NCBI GenBank assembly: GCA_965178525.1
Contig: CBCXVS010000106.1
Span: 1-22,401 of the forward strand
DNA: 22,401 nt
Source of the DNA: CBCXVS01 sp965178525
GTDB taxonomy: Bacteria; Tectomicrobia; Entotheonellia; Entotheonellales; Entotheonellaceae
Direction of reading: 5' to 3'
Shown here: piece after piece, positions 13,658-22,094 of the stretch
Layout of the letters: each line of letters starts with the position of its first letter
Numbering within the stretch: the stretch's first letter is position 1
The notes under the pieces: generated by a model
Databases searched by the model: none
Told to the model about the DNA's origin: nothing
Seen by the model: only the letters and a program-made list of their open reading frames with translations
Made by a program: the position numbers and the translations under genes

Positions 13658-14503
13658 TCACAACACCGCTTCCGCCATGCGCTCCAACTGTTCACCCATC
13701 TCGGCTTCCGTCTCCACGTGCTGCGGCGGCCGCACCACCACCCGATCCGCCCCGGCATTCAGAAACGACTGCACCACAGCGCGGTCCGGCTCCTGGCCAT
13801 AGACCGAAATGGTAATCGACTTCGGATCCCGCCCCGCCTTGGCCGCCATGTCGTTCAGCATGCCCCGGCTCGTTTCCACCTCCGCCGGCGTGACGCGGTT
13901 GGGCAGCCAGCCATCGGCATGGTCCACAATGCGGCGCAGCACATTTTTCGCCATGCCGCCGACAATAATCGGTGGGTGCGGCTTCTGCGCCGGTTTGGGG
14001 AACGATTTGACCGGCGGGAAATCGAAATAGCGGCCATGGTATTCCGCCTCGTCCTGGGTCCAGAGCGCCTTCATCACCTCCAGCGCCTCGCGCGTCTGCG
14101 TCCAGCGGTGTGGGAAGTCGCCACCCATGAGTTCGGTTTCCTCTCGCAGCCAGCCGGTGCCAATGCCAAATAAGAAGCGGCCGCCGCTGAACAGATCGAG
14201 GCTGGCAATCTCCTTGGCCAGCAGGAGCGGGTTGCGCTCGGGAACCAGGGTGATACCCGTGCCGAGTTTGATCGTGCGGGTTGCGCCAGAGGCCCGAGCC
14301 AGCGCAATGTACGGGTCGGTAAAATGCGAGTACGTCCAGGGGATCTCACCGCCCGTGGCGGGGAAGGGGCTGGTGCTGCGGACCGGGACGGCCGGATGTT
14401 CGGCGTACCAGATCGACTCGAAGCCCAGCTCTTCGGCTTTTTTGGCCATGAATGCCGGATCGATCGTATAGGCCGGCAGGGGAACGGATGTGCCAATGCT
14501 CAT
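13658..14503 (-). CDS. LLM-class (luciferase-like) F420-dependent oxidoreductase
   Basis: 281 residues, a TIM-barrel flavin or F420 enzyme of the bacterial luciferase superfamily. Recognised by ELGFESIWYAEHP, LARASGATRTIKLGTGI then TLVPERNPLLLAKEIASLD and FSGGRFLFGIGTGW, and by the C-terminal PPIIVGGMAKNVLRRI with DHADGWLP. This pattern fits the TIGR03619-type F420 subgroup. The substrate is unknown. AGGAG lies about 11 bases before ATG 14503. The gene is divergent from the CoA-transferase operon across a 120-bp shared intergenic region, which suggests linked control and a role in the same catabolic pathway. Confidence 0.85.
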   Translation of the reverse strand: MSIGTSVPLPAYTIDPAFMAKKAEELGFESIWYAEHPAVPVRSTSPFPATGGEIPWTYSHFTDPYIALARASGATRTIKLGTGITLVPERNPLLLAKEIASLDLFSGGRFLFGIGTGWLREETELMGGDFPHRWTQTREALEVMKALWTQDEAEYHGRYFDFPPVKSFPKPAQKPHPPIIVGGMAKNVLRRIVDHADGWLPNRVTPAEVETSRGMLNDMAAKAGRDPKSITISVYGQEPDRAVVQSFLNAGADRVVVRPPQHVETEAEMGEQLERMAEAVL

Positions 14504-14570
14504 GAGACCATGCTCCTATGGGATGACGTGAAATCTGACGTGGAACTAGGAATTGCCGTGTCGCTTCCTC

Positions 14571-14576
14571 TATAAT
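14571..14576 (+). promoter_or_regulatory. -10 box of the CoA-transferase operon
   Basis: Perfect TATAAT 48 bp before the start of the first CoA-transferase, in the divergent intergenic region. No good -35 is seen at normal spacing, so an activator may be needed. Confidence 0.4.
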
Positions 14577-14623
14577 AGCAGGTCGATACGTCAGACCGCA
14601 CCAACCTTGCCGGAGGTCATGCC

Positions 14624-15886
14624 ATGACCGGAGTCAACGGAGACTATCTCCTCAGTCCATATCGCGTCCTCGATCTCACGGACGAGCGGGGGCTCCTCTG
14701 CGGGAAGATTCTGGCCGATTTAGGGGCTGATGTCATTCAGATCGAGCCGCCGGGTGGGAGCACGGCCAGACATATTGGCCCGTTCTATCACGACGAGATC
14801 CATCCCGAAAAAAGCCTGTTTTGGTGGGCGTACGCCATCAACAAGCGCGGCATTACCCTGAACCTCAAGAGCGCCGATGGCCAACAGCTACTGCAACGGA
14901 TGGCGTCGGAGGCGCACTTCCTCATCGAATCGTTTCCGCCAGGCTATCTGCATCGCCTGGGTCTGGGGTACGAGGCGCTCGCGGCGATCAATCCCGAATT
15001 GGTGCTGGTGTCGATCACGCCATTCGGTCAGGATGGGCCGTACGCGCAGTATAAAGCCACCGATGTGGTCGGCATGGCCATGGGCGGCCTGATGTATCTC
15101 ACGGGCGATCCCGACCGTGCGCCGGTGCGCGTCGGCTACCCGCAATTTTACCTGCATGGCGCCGCGGCCGGGGCCACGGGCGCCATGCTCGCCCACAGCG
15201 CGCGCGTGCGCACGGGCCAGGGGCAACACGTCGATGTATCCTGCCAACAGGCGGTGGCGCGATCGCTCGCCCATGCGCCGCAATTTTGGCAATTGGAAAA
15301 CCTCATTCTCAAACGTCTGGGCGCCTTTCGGCAGGGTGCGGGCGACAGCAGGACCCGGGTCAACTGGCGTTGCCAGGACGGCTATGTCAACTTCATGCCG
15401 GGCGGCGGTGGCGCCGGGAGCGCCCGCAGCGTGCGCGCTCTGTTGGCCTGGATGCGCGAGGAAGGCAGGCCCAACGACGAGCTGGAAGCCGTGCCGTGGG
15501 AGGATCTTGGCTATGGCTCCGGACGCGCTGAAGTCATGGACAAAATCGCGGACGCGGTCGGGCAGTTTTTTGCGGAGCGGACGCGGGATTACCTGGTGAG
15601 CGAAAGTGCGAAGCGGCGCGTCATGCTATTTCCGGTGGCGACCGAGCGCGATATTTTGACGCATCCGCAGCTCGAGGCGCGGGGATATTTCGAAGACATC
15701 TCACACCCGGAACTCGATACGTCTGTCACCTATCCCGGGCTGTTTATCAAAGATGAAGGGGGCTCGCGCCTGGGCCTGCGCCGACGCCCGCCTTTGATTG
15801 GCGAGCACAACCTGGAGATCTATCAGGGGGAACTCGGCCTCACGCCTGCGGACATGGCGACGCTCAAACAAGGAAAGGTCATCTGA
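14624..15886 (+). CDS. Class III (CaiB/BaiF) CoA-transferase, catalytic Asp replaced
   Basis: 420 residues. ATG 14624 follows GGAGG at 14612-14616. Family features: LSPYRVLDLTDERGLLCGKILADLGADVI then QIEPPGG; NKRGITLNL; LIESFPPGYL; YEALAAINPELVLVSITPFGQDGPY; RTGQGQHVDVS; and a C-terminal RGYFEDISHPEL with PPLIGEHN. Aligned by the downstream RTGxGxHxD motif, the position of the catalytic aspartate (Asp169 of formyl-CoA transferase) is Tyr176 in YPQFYLHG. This subunit is therefore probably non-catalytic or works in a heteromer with the next gene, whose start overlaps this stop by one base (TGATG at 15884-15888). That recalls heterodimeric enzymes such as benzylsuccinate CoA-transferase, but the substrate here is unknown. 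Confidence 0.85.
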   Translation: MTGVNGDYLLSPYRVLDLTDERGLLCGKILADLGADVIQIEPPGGSTARHIGPFYHDEIHPEKSLFWWAYAINKRGITLNLKSADGQQLLQRMASEAHFLIESFPPGYLHRLGLGYEALAAINPELVLVSITPFGQDGPYAQYKATDVVGMAMGGLMYLTGDPDRAPVRVGYPQFYLHGAAAGATGAMLAHSARVRTGQGQHVDVSCQQAVARSLAHAPQFWQLENLILKRLGAFRQGAGDSRTRVNWRCQDGYVNFMPGGGGAGSARSVRALLAWMREEGRPNDELEAVPWEDLGYGSGRAEVMDKIADAVGQFFAERTRDYLVSESAKRRVMLFPVATERDILTHPQLEARGYFEDISHPELDTSVTYPGLFIKDEGGSRLGLRRRPPLIGEHNLEIYQGELGLTPADMATLKQGKVI

Positions 15887-17109
15887 TGCCGCCACAAGCG
15901 CTTGAGGGACTCAAGGTGTTGGATTTCTGCTGGGTGGCCGCCGGCCCCATGACGACGAAGTACCTGGCCGAACATGGCGCCACGGTGGTGCGGGTGGAGT
16001 CGGCTAAGCGGCCGGAATCGCTGCGGCGAGCGGCGCCCTATGGCGGCGGCGTCTCCGGCATCAACCGCAGTGGATATTTTGGCAATTACAATGCCAACAA
16101 GTACGGTATCACCCTGGATATGGCCCATCCGAGGGCCCGAGAGCTGGTCTTGCGCATGGTCGAGACCTGGGCCGACATGGTCACGGAGAATTTCACGCCG
16201 GGGACCATGGAGGGGTGGGGATTGGGGTACGGCGAGCTGAAGCAAGTCAATCCCAAGCTGATCATGTTCAGCGCCTCTATGCTAGGGCGCGGCGGTCCGT
16301 TGGAGAAACAACCTGGCTTCGGGGCAGTGTTGTCTTCACTCGCCGGATTGACCAATATTACCGGCTGGCCGGACCGCGGACCCGTCAATCCCTATGGGGC
16401 GTATACGGATTTCATTGTGCCTCGGTTTGCCGTGGCGTCGATCCTCGCGGCCCTGGACTACCTCCGGCGCACGGGCGAGGGCACGCATCTGGATATGTCC
16501 CAACTTGAAACGTCCCTGCACTTCTCGTCGCCCTTGCTGTTGGACTACGCCATCAATGGCGCCGAGCCGCAGCGCAAAGGCAATCGCGATGCCGGCACCG
16601 CCCCGCATGGCGTCTATCCGTGTCAGGGTGAGGACCGCTGGATCGCCATGGCCTGCTTCAGCGACGGCGAGTGGCAGGCCTTGCGCCAGGTCATATCGCC
16701 AGAGGGTAATGGCTGGGCTGATCAAGACCGCTTTTCCAGCCTTCTGGGCCGCAAGGCAGACGAAGATGAACTCGACCGCCTGGTAGCAGACTGGACGCGA
16801 AGCTGGGAGGCCAAGGCGCTCATGCAGGCCCTGCAGCAAGCCGGGGTTCCGGCCGGTATGGTGAACGACACCCGCGGCTTGTTTGAAGATGAGCAGTTGC
16901 AATATCGGGAGCATTTTCAGTACCTCGATCATGCTGAAATCGGGCGTTATGCGAGTGAGAAAAGTGAGTTTACGCTTTCCCGCACGCCGGGGAAATTGGA
17001 CCGGCCAGCACCGTTGATGGGTGAGCATACCGCGTATGTGCTAAAAGAATTCATCGGCCTCACGGAGGCCGAGTATCAGTCTCTCAAAGCCGATGCCGTG
17101 CTGGAATAG
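15886..17109 (+). CDS. Class III (CaiB/BaiF) CoA-transferase, catalytic Asp present
   Basis: 407 residues. Features: LEGLKVLDFCWVAAGPMTTKY; ADMVTENFTPGTMEGWGLGYG; NPKLIMFSASMLGRGGP; RTGEGTHLDMS; and APLMGEHTAYVL near the end. Asp175 in GAYTDFIVP sits at the catalytic aspartate position that carries the acyl anhydride in this family, so this subunit should be active. It transfers CoA between carboxylic acids without energy input, activating a substrate for breakdown. Translation is coupled to the preceding paralog by a 1-base overlap, and the zinc dehydrogenase follows after 49 bp. The three genes look like one operon ending at the terminator at 18239. Confidence 0.88.
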   Translation: MPPQALEGLKVLDFCWVAAGPMTTKYLAEHGATVVRVESAKRPESLRRAAPYGGGVSGINRSGYFGNYNANKYGITLDMAHPRARELVLRMVETWADMVTENFTPGTMEGWGLGYGELKQVNPKLIMFSASMLGRGGPLEKQPGFGAVLSSLAGLTNITGWPDRGPVNPYGAYTDFIVPRFAVASILAALDYLRRTGEGTHLDMSQLETSLHFSSPLLLDYAINGAEPQRKGNRDAGTAPHGVYPCQGEDRWIAMACFSDGEWQALRQVISPEGNGWADQDRFSSLLGRKADEDELDRLVADWTRSWEAKALMQALQQAGVPAGMVNDTRGLFEDEQLQYREHFQYLDHAEIGRYASEKSEFTLSRTPGKLDRPAPLMGEHTAYVLKEFIGLTEAEYQSLKADAVLE

Positions 17110-17158
17110 GGCTAGAGGAATCGTCGCAGCGAAGACCAAATCATGGAGGAGCGTACGT

Positions 17159-18178
17159 ATGCGTGGCGTGATATTTAAAGGGAATCGAGAAGCCGAGATC
17201 CGCGAGTTTCCGGACCCCCATGCCGGTCCGGGTGAAGCGGTGGTGAAAATCCGTGCCTCGGGACTTTGTGGCACCGATCTGCACCGCTACCGTGGACCAG
17301 AGCCGACCGAGATGATCACCGGCCATGAGCCCTGCGGCGTCATTGCCGAACTCGGACCCGGTGCGCCAGATGGGCTTGCGATTGGCGACCGGGTCATGGT
17401 GCACCACTACCGTGGTTGTGGCGTGTGCGAAATTTGCGCTATGGGATACGAGCAGCTCTGTCCGCAAGGCCGCATCACGTATGGCGGGGGCACGGGACAC
17501 GGGGCGAATGCCGACTACATTCTGGTGCCGGCGCGTACGTTGGTGCACTTGCACGATGATCTCTCGTTCGAAGCAGGGGCGGCGATTTCGTGTGGCACGG
17601 GCACGGCGTGGAACGGGTTGAAGAAAATGGACATCTCGGGCCGCGATACCGTGGCGGTTTTCGGGCAGGGGCCGGTGGGTCTGAGCGGCACGCTCTCGGC
17701 CAAGTGGATGGGCGCCCATGTGATCGGCATTGACATCGTCCCGGAGCGCCTGGAGTTGGCGCGCGAATTGGGGGCGGATCACGTCATCAACAGTCGTGAT
17801 GTAGACCCGGTTGCGGCCATCCGGGATTTGACCGGTGGCGCGGGCGCTTCCGCAGTGTTGGAGACGTCTGGGAATCCGGGCGCCCGCACGCAGGCCGTGC
17901 AGAGTCTGCGCGCCTTTGGCCGCTGTTGCTATGTGGGGGTGGGCGGCCCCGCCACCATCGACTTCAACCAGGATATCATTTTCAAGGTGGCCACCATCTA
18001 CGGCTCCTGGACTTTTAGCAAGTCGGAGCTCCTGGAAATTGCGCGGTTCATGCTCGACGCGAAGGTGCCGCTGGAGAATTTGATTACGCACCGCTACACT
18101 CTGGACCAAGCGGTGGAGGCGTTCCGTACGTTTGATAGCGCGACGACGGGAAAATGTGTGTTTGTGATGGAGGAATAG
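17159..18178 (+). CDS. Zinc-dependent medium-chain alcohol dehydrogenase
   Basis: 339 residues. ATG 17159 is chosen because GGAGGAG lies just upstream; earlier in-frame starts lie within or just after the previous gene. GroES-like domain: catalytic zinc residues Cys in GLCGTDLH and His-Glu in ITGHEPCG; structural zinc cysteines in HYRGCGVCEICAMGYEQLC. The Rossmann domain starts VAVFGQGPVGLSG, and Asp in VIGIDIVPERL after the second strand points to NAD rather than NADP. Related to threonine or sorbitol dehydrogenases. It probably oxidises a secondary alcohol, or reduces the ketone, in the pathway served by the CoA-transferases. Last gene of the operon. Confidence 0.88.
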   Translation: MRGVIFKGNREAEIREFPDPHAGPGEAVVKIRASGLCGTDLHRYRGPEPTEMITGHEPCGVIAELGPGAPDGLAIGDRVMVHHYRGCGVCEICAMGYEQLCPQGRITYGGGTGHGANADYILVPARTLVHLHDDLSFEAGAAISCGTGTAWNGLKKMDISGRDTVAVFGQGPVGLSGTLSAKWMGAHVIGIDIVPERLELARELGADHVINSRDVDPVAAIRDLTGGAGASAVLETSGNPGARTQAVQSLRAFGRCCYVGVGGPATIDFNQDIIFKVATIYGSWTFSKSELLEIARFMLDAKVPLENLITHRYTLDQAVEAFRTFDSATTGKCVFVMEE

Positions 18179-18238
18179 CACGGGCTGAATGTGGCTCCTT
18201 CTGGGGTAGTCTCCAGCCTTTTCCTCCATGGGGTGAGC

Positions 18239-18268
18239 GGCGGTTCCTTGTAGGAGCCGCCTTTTTTT
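18239..18268 (+). terminator. Rho-independent terminator of the CoA-transferase/dehydrogenase operon
   Basis: GGCGGTTCC (18239-18247), loop TTGTA, GGAGCCGCC (18253-18261), then seven T. The 9-bp stem contains one G-T pair. It lies 60 bp after the dehydrogenase stop on the plus strand. Confidence 0.9.
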
Positions 18269-18269
18269 G

Positions 18270-18728
18270 CTATGGAGCACCACCGATAATGGGGCTAAAC
18301 CCGTCTGCCCGAAGCGTATTCGCCTCGGGGTCGATCGAGTTGCCGGCCTCGTCAATGATGGCCTGACCCAGCATGATCGTATCTCCCTGGCTGACCGACC
18401 CCGAGGTGAGGGTGAAAGAGAGTTCGACCGTTGTAGGACCGTCGAAAAATGGGACGGTGACACCTGTCACCCTATAGCTATCCGCATCCACAGAGCCGAG
18501 GGTATAATGCGCTTGATCCGTCAATACGGTCGCCTCCATCTGCTCAGTAAACCCGATCCGTATGCGAAAATCTCCTGCCGCGGCTCCTGCCTCCCAGAAT
18601 GGAAACGTGTCATTAAAACTAGACCGAAGTTCCCCTGGCAGAATAGGCGTAGGGTTAAGTAGATCAACAGGTTGGCCCAATTCAAAAGTCCATTTACATG
18701 GGAATAATCCAACCTCCTGAAACGACAT
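18270..18728 (-). CDS. Hypothetical protein, possibly a surface-protein domain
   Basis: An open frame of 152 codons on the minus strand. The composition is protein-like and beta-rich: DFRIRIGFTEQMEATVLTD, YRVTGVTVPFFDGPTTVELS, FTLTSGSVSQGDTI, AIIDEAGNSIDP. It resembles a beta-sandwich domain of secreted or adhesin proteins, but I do not recognise a family. The start is uncertain: ATG 18728 has no ribosome binding site, and there is no signal peptide, so it may be the tail of a larger, lost gene. The other frames across this stretch are poorer. Confidence 0.45.
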   Translation of the reverse strand: MSFQEVGLFPCKWTFELGQPVDLLNPTPILPGELRSSFNDTFPFWEAGAAAGDFRIRIGFTEQMEATVLTDQAHYTLGSVDADSYRVTGVTVPFFDGPTTVELSFTLTSGSVSQGDTIMLGQAIIDEAGNSIDPEANTLRADGFSPIIGGAP

Positions 18729-18954
18729 GGCTTATGGTCATACGTTTGCAGACGATGTCAAGCCCATGGTGCAGAATAGGAGCGAAAATTTTGCGATTTA
18801 CAGGGGAACAAAGGTCAATTCGTTTCAGGCTTTTGAGTTTTTATTTCAACAAGTTGTCGCCGAATCACGGGAGGAACTTCGGACTAGGGCTCAGCGGCGG
18901 CTATTTCGGCTATTGGAAATATCCGCCGGAGAATTGATCGGCGTTTCCCAATGA
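18727..18954 (+). CDS. Small hypothetical protein
   Basis: 75 codons from ATG 18727, ending 15 bp before the GMC oxidoreductase start. The C-terminal half is a charged amphipathic helix region (FEFLFQQVVAESREELRTRA, QRRLFRLLEISAGEL). No family is recognised. The local base composition is more AT-rich than the neighbours, and the start overlaps the divergent frame at 18728. It may be a small partner encoded ahead of the oxidoreductase, or chance. Confidence 0.3.
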   Translation: MAYGHTFADDVKPMVQNRSENFAIYRGTKVNSFQAFEFLFQQVVAESREELRTRAQRRLFRLLEISAGELIGVSQ

Positions 18955-18969
18955 TGAGGGATCGGTTGC

Positions 18970-20667
18970 ATGCGCGAAGAATACGACGTCATTATCATCG
19001 GGGCGGGCATCGTCGGCGCGCTGATGGCCTGGAAGCTGGCGCTGCAGGGCGTGCGGGTGCTCATTCTGGAGGCTGGAGATTATGGTCCCGAGGACGCCAG
19101 TGGTGACGACCTGCAATCTCGGCTCAAAAAGGTCGAGCAATGGGCCCTTTCGGCACCACGCATCCCGAGTTCACCTTATACCGGCACGCGGGCCGATGAG
19201 AAGGTGCCGCGTCCGATTGTCACCGCCATTGCCGACAATTATTACGATCAAAGCGAGTCCCCTCAAGTCTATTGGAGCAACTACGAACGGCTAGTCGGCG
19301 GCTCCACCTGGCACTGGCTGGGCAACGTGCCACGCCTGCTTCCCAACGACTTCAAGATGCGCACGCGCTATGGCGTCGCGGTCGACTGGCCCATGACGTA
19401 CGACGATCTCGAACCTTACTACGTGGAAGCGGAACATGCCATCGGCGTCGCCGGCGACCACGCCCAATGGGATGGCGTACACGGCGCCTATCGCAGCAAG
19501 CCGTATCCCATGCAAAAAGTGTGGGAGTGCTATGGCGATGCGGTGATCAAGGCGCGGCTGGCCGGGAAAAGCATTCGCGGCGCGCCACTCGACGTCCTGC
19601 CCACGCCACAAGCGCGAAACTCCGAGCCCTTTGACAACCGGTCGCCCTGGGCGGGAAACTCGATTTGTGTGCCTATCTGCCCCATCCAGGCCAAATATGA
19701 CGCCACGGTGCATCTCAAGAAGGCCATCGCCATCCAAGACGACGTGCTGCAACCTAGGTGCGTCGTCACGCGTTTGGAGACCGGCACGGACAACCGCGTG
19801 AGCACGGTGCATTATCAGCAATGGAGCGCCGACCCCAACGTGCCGGACGAAGCCAAGACGGTGACCGGACGCATGGTCGTGCTGGCCGCCCACGCCATCG
19901 AGAGCGCCAAACTCCTGCTCATGTCGGCGGTCGCCAATCGCAGCGACCAAGTCGGGCGCAACTTGATGGATCACTTGCAAGGCTACGGCGGCGCCATTCT
20001 GCCCGAGCCCGTTTTTCCCTTCCGCGGCCCGCCGACAACCTCCGGCATCGACGTGTTTCGCGACGGCCATTTCCGCTGCGACGAAGCCGCGTTCCGCATG
20101 TCCATGGGCAACGACGGCTGGGGACGGCAGGAAACCCCATACGAAACCGTTAGCAAGCTGGTACGGGACGAAGGCGTGTTTGGCCCCGAGCTGAAGCGGC
20201 GCATTGCCGACCGCATGACGCGGATGTTCCGTATCAGCTATTCCACCGAACAGCTTCCCGACCCGGAGAATCGCGTCACCTTGTCCGGGCGCCAAGATCC
20301 GATAGGTCTGCCCCGGCCGAAAATCGTGTACACGGTCGGCGACTACAATCGCCGTGGCTTTCGCACGGCCAGGCTGACCGTGCAGCAAATCTTCGACTAT
20401 CTGGAAGCAGAGGAGACCGACATCCGGTATCCCGAGGACAAACGGTATTCCGGTGCCGGCCACATTATGGGGACGTGCCGCATGGGCCACGATCCCACGA
20501 CGTCGGTAGTTAACGCCGAGTGCCGAGCCCACGATCACCCGAATCTCTACGTCGTGGGCTCGGCTGTGTTTCCGACCGGTGGTACCGCCAATCCGACCCT
20601 CACGGTTGCGGCTCTGGCCCTGCGCGCCGCAGATGCCGTGAACAAGCAATTGGGAGCCGAATCCTAA
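18970..20667 (+). CDS. GMC-family FAD-dependent oxidoreductase
   Basis: 565 residues. ATG 18970 with GAGGGA about 10 bases upstream. The N-terminal FAD fold is EYDVIIIGAGIVGALMAWKL (GxGxxG at residues 11-16), with Glu in VLILEAGDYGPED binding the ribose. A middle motif ICVPICPIQAKYDATVHL has the Cys-x3-Cys-Pro seen in gluconate or glucose-methanol-choline dehydrogenases of this branch. The C-terminal domain has GAGHIMGTCRMG and YVVGSAVFPTGGTANPTLT, with the conserved His and Asn of the active site. It oxidises an alcohol or sugar; the substrate is unknown. The ferritin-like gene follows 36 bp later, so the two are probably one operon and may act together. Confidence 0.88.
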   Translation: MREEYDVIIIGAGIVGALMAWKLALQGVRVLILEAGDYGPEDASGDDLQSRLKKVEQWALSAPRIPSSPYTGTRADEKVPRPIVTAIADNYYDQSESPQVYWSNYERLVGGSTWHWLGNVPRLLPNDFKMRTRYGVAVDWPMTYDDLEPYYVEAEHAIGVAGDHAQWDGVHGAYRSKPYPMQKVWECYGDAVIKARLAGKSIRGAPLDVLPTPQARNSEPFDNRSPWAGNSICVPICPIQAKYDATVHLKKAIAIQDDVLQPRCVVTRLETGTDNRVSTVHYQQWSADPNVPDEAKTVTGRMVVLAAHAIESAKLLLMSAVANRSDQVGRNLMDHLQGYGGAILPEPVFPFRGPPTTSGIDVFRDGHFRCDEAAFRMSMGNDGWGRQETPYETVSKLVRDEGVFGPELKRRIADRMTRMFRISYSTEQLPDPENRVTLSGRQDPIGLPRPKIVYTVGDYNRRGFRTARLTVQQIFDYLEAEETDIRYPEDKRYSGAGHIMGTCRMGHDPTTSVVNAECRAHDHPNLYVVGSAVFPTGGTANPTLTVAALALRAADAVNKQLGAES

Positions 20668-20703
20668 TCACGTCAATCCGCGCACCAAGAAAGATATCCG
20701 GCG

Positions 20704-20799
20704 ATGGCACAACCCAAAACCTCTGTGAAAACATCGCGGTCCGACTTGCTCAGCCTACTCAGTCAGGCATGCGAGTTCGAGCATGGCCTCGCGTGCTAG
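20704..20799 (+). pseudogene. 5' part of the ferritin-like gene, ending in an in-frame TAG
   Basis: ATG 20704 opens MAQPKTSVKTSRSDLLSLLS, then QACEFEHGLAC, then TAG at 20797-20799. The same frame continues YLFTAFTLKQEISEGMTW into the gene below without another stop. EFEH carries the first Glu and His expected as iron ligands of the ferritin-like fold, so this piece belongs to the protein. In relatives the TAG position is typically Gln (CQYLF), consistent with CAG to TAG. Confidence 0.7.
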
Positions 20800-20844
20800 T
20801 ATCTCTTCACCGCCTTCACGCTGAAGCAAGAGATCAGCGAAGGC

Positions 20845-22002
20845 ATGACATGGCGGCAGCAGCAACTGGCGCGGCGCTGGGCCGCCGGCATTTTTGCCGT
20901 GGCGGCAGAAGAAATGCTGCACCTAGCGCAGGTGTGGAATCTGCTTGCCGCCATTGGCGGCAACCCGTATTACTGGCGCCCGAATTTTCCGGTCACGTCC
21001 AACTATTATCCCACGGGATTGCCGATTACGCTGGCACCCTTCCGGATCTCGACTTTGACGCGATTTGTGCAATACGAACTGCCCGACGAACAACAACGCC
21101 ACGCCGTGTGCCGGGAGCTGGGGATCACGCCGGCCGACGGTGTCGCGGCTTACGGCTCGGTGGCGGAGCTGTATACCATCATACGCGACATCGTGACGTC
21201 CATTCCCGAAGCGGACCTGTTCATCGGCGTCAAAGCGCGGCAAGTCGACGAAACGCTGGCCGATTTTCCCACGCTGATTCAGGTGGTCGATCGCGCTTCG
21301 GCACTGGCCGCTATTGATCTCATCAAAGAACAGGGCGAGGGCTTTAAAGCAACCGCCGCCACCGCGGATGATCCTTTCGAACGGTTGGACGTCGACCGCG
21401 ACGGACATTATGGTGTGTTCCGACGCATTCTGCAGGAGTACCAAGCTGAACTCGCACGCGCGGAGCAATCGAGTGAACCCTTTGAACCCGTTCGTGATGT
21501 CATCGAGAATCCGGTTTGCAAGACGCGATCGGACGATGGCGTGATGCTGGTGACGCAGCCGCAGGATGGCGGCGAGGACGTTGGGCGCGTCATTCAGGAT
21601 CCGTATACGCAAGAGGTGGCGGAGCTTTTCGACCGCGTGTACCTCTTGATGCTGAGGCTGTTGCAGTACGTGTTTCGCAACAGCACAGATGACACAGTGA
21701 TGTTGCGCGCCTTCTCTCAAACCGCCATTGGCTTGATGCCAACGTTGATCAAGCCCCTGGCCGAGACGCTGACGCTCCTGCCGGCCGGCGAACCCTGGGG
21801 CGCCAAAACGGCAGGGCCGGCGTTCGGCCTGTCTCGCCATGTCACTTTGCCGGAGCACCCGGCCACGGCCTCGCGCGTCGTGCGGGAACGCCTACAGGAA
21901 CTGATCGCGCGAGCCGCGACGCTTGCTGACGACGACCGCGCCCCACGGCAATTGCTCCACGCGCGCCACAACTTGGAACGGTGGGCTCGACAGTTGCCAT
22001 AA
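20845..22002 (+). CDS. Ferritin-like domain protein (VioB/iminophenylpyruvate dimer synthase type)
   Basis: 385 residues from ATG 20845, the first start after the TAG at 20797. The intact gene would begin at 20704 and have about 432 residues. The motif FAVAAEEMLHLAQVWNLL gives the ExxH iron ligands, followed by AAIGGNPYYWRPNFP, typical of the PF12902-like ferritin-like domain. Further helices (GHYGVFRRILQEYQAEL; FDRVYLLMLRLLQYVFRN) continue the bundle. Starting at 20845 would lose the first helix with its Glu/His ligands, so the short form is probably inactive. Family members are paired with amino-acid or GMC-type oxidases, which fits the upstream gene. Its metabolic role is unknown. Confidence 0.75.
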   Translation: MTWRQQQLARRWAAGIFAVAAEEMLHLAQVWNLLAAIGGNPYYWRPNFPVTSNYYPTGLPITLAPFRISTLTRFVQYELPDEQQRHAVCRELGITPADGVAAYGSVAELYTIIRDIVTSIPEADLFIGVKARQVDETLADFPTLIQVVDRASALAAIDLIKEQGEGFKATAATADDPFERLDVDRDGHYGVFRRILQEYQAELARAEQSSEPFEPVRDVIENPVCKTRSDDGVMLVTQPQDGGEDVGRVIQDPYTQEVAELFDRVYLLMLRLLQYVFRNSTDDTVMLRAFSQTAIGLMPTLIKPLAETLTLLPAGEPWGAKTAGPAFGLSRHVTLPEHPATASRVVRERLQELIARAATLADDDRAPRQLLHARHNLERWARQLP

Positions 22003-22094
22003 CGGCGTGTCTCCGGCAATCTACCCCTACGTGAACAGCCGCGTCTAGCGGCCAGTTGCCCCAATTCTAGAGCCAAAAGAGCTTTTGTAGCAAT

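Noticed and set aside
17141..18463. Minus-strand open frame (440 codons) over the dehydrogenase
   Set aside because: Shadow of the zinc dehydrogenase, whose zinc and NAD motifs are intact. It also crosses the terminator.
19291..20649. Minus-strand open frame (452 codons) over the GMC oxidoreductase
   Set aside because: It mirrors codon bias of the real gene. The plus strand has the FAD motif and full GMC signature.
3102..20799. Genome-wide reassignment of TAG/TAA to Gln
   Set aside because: Normal genes here end in TAG (17107, 18176, 6015) and TAA (1147) at family-typical lengths, so general recoding is not supported.
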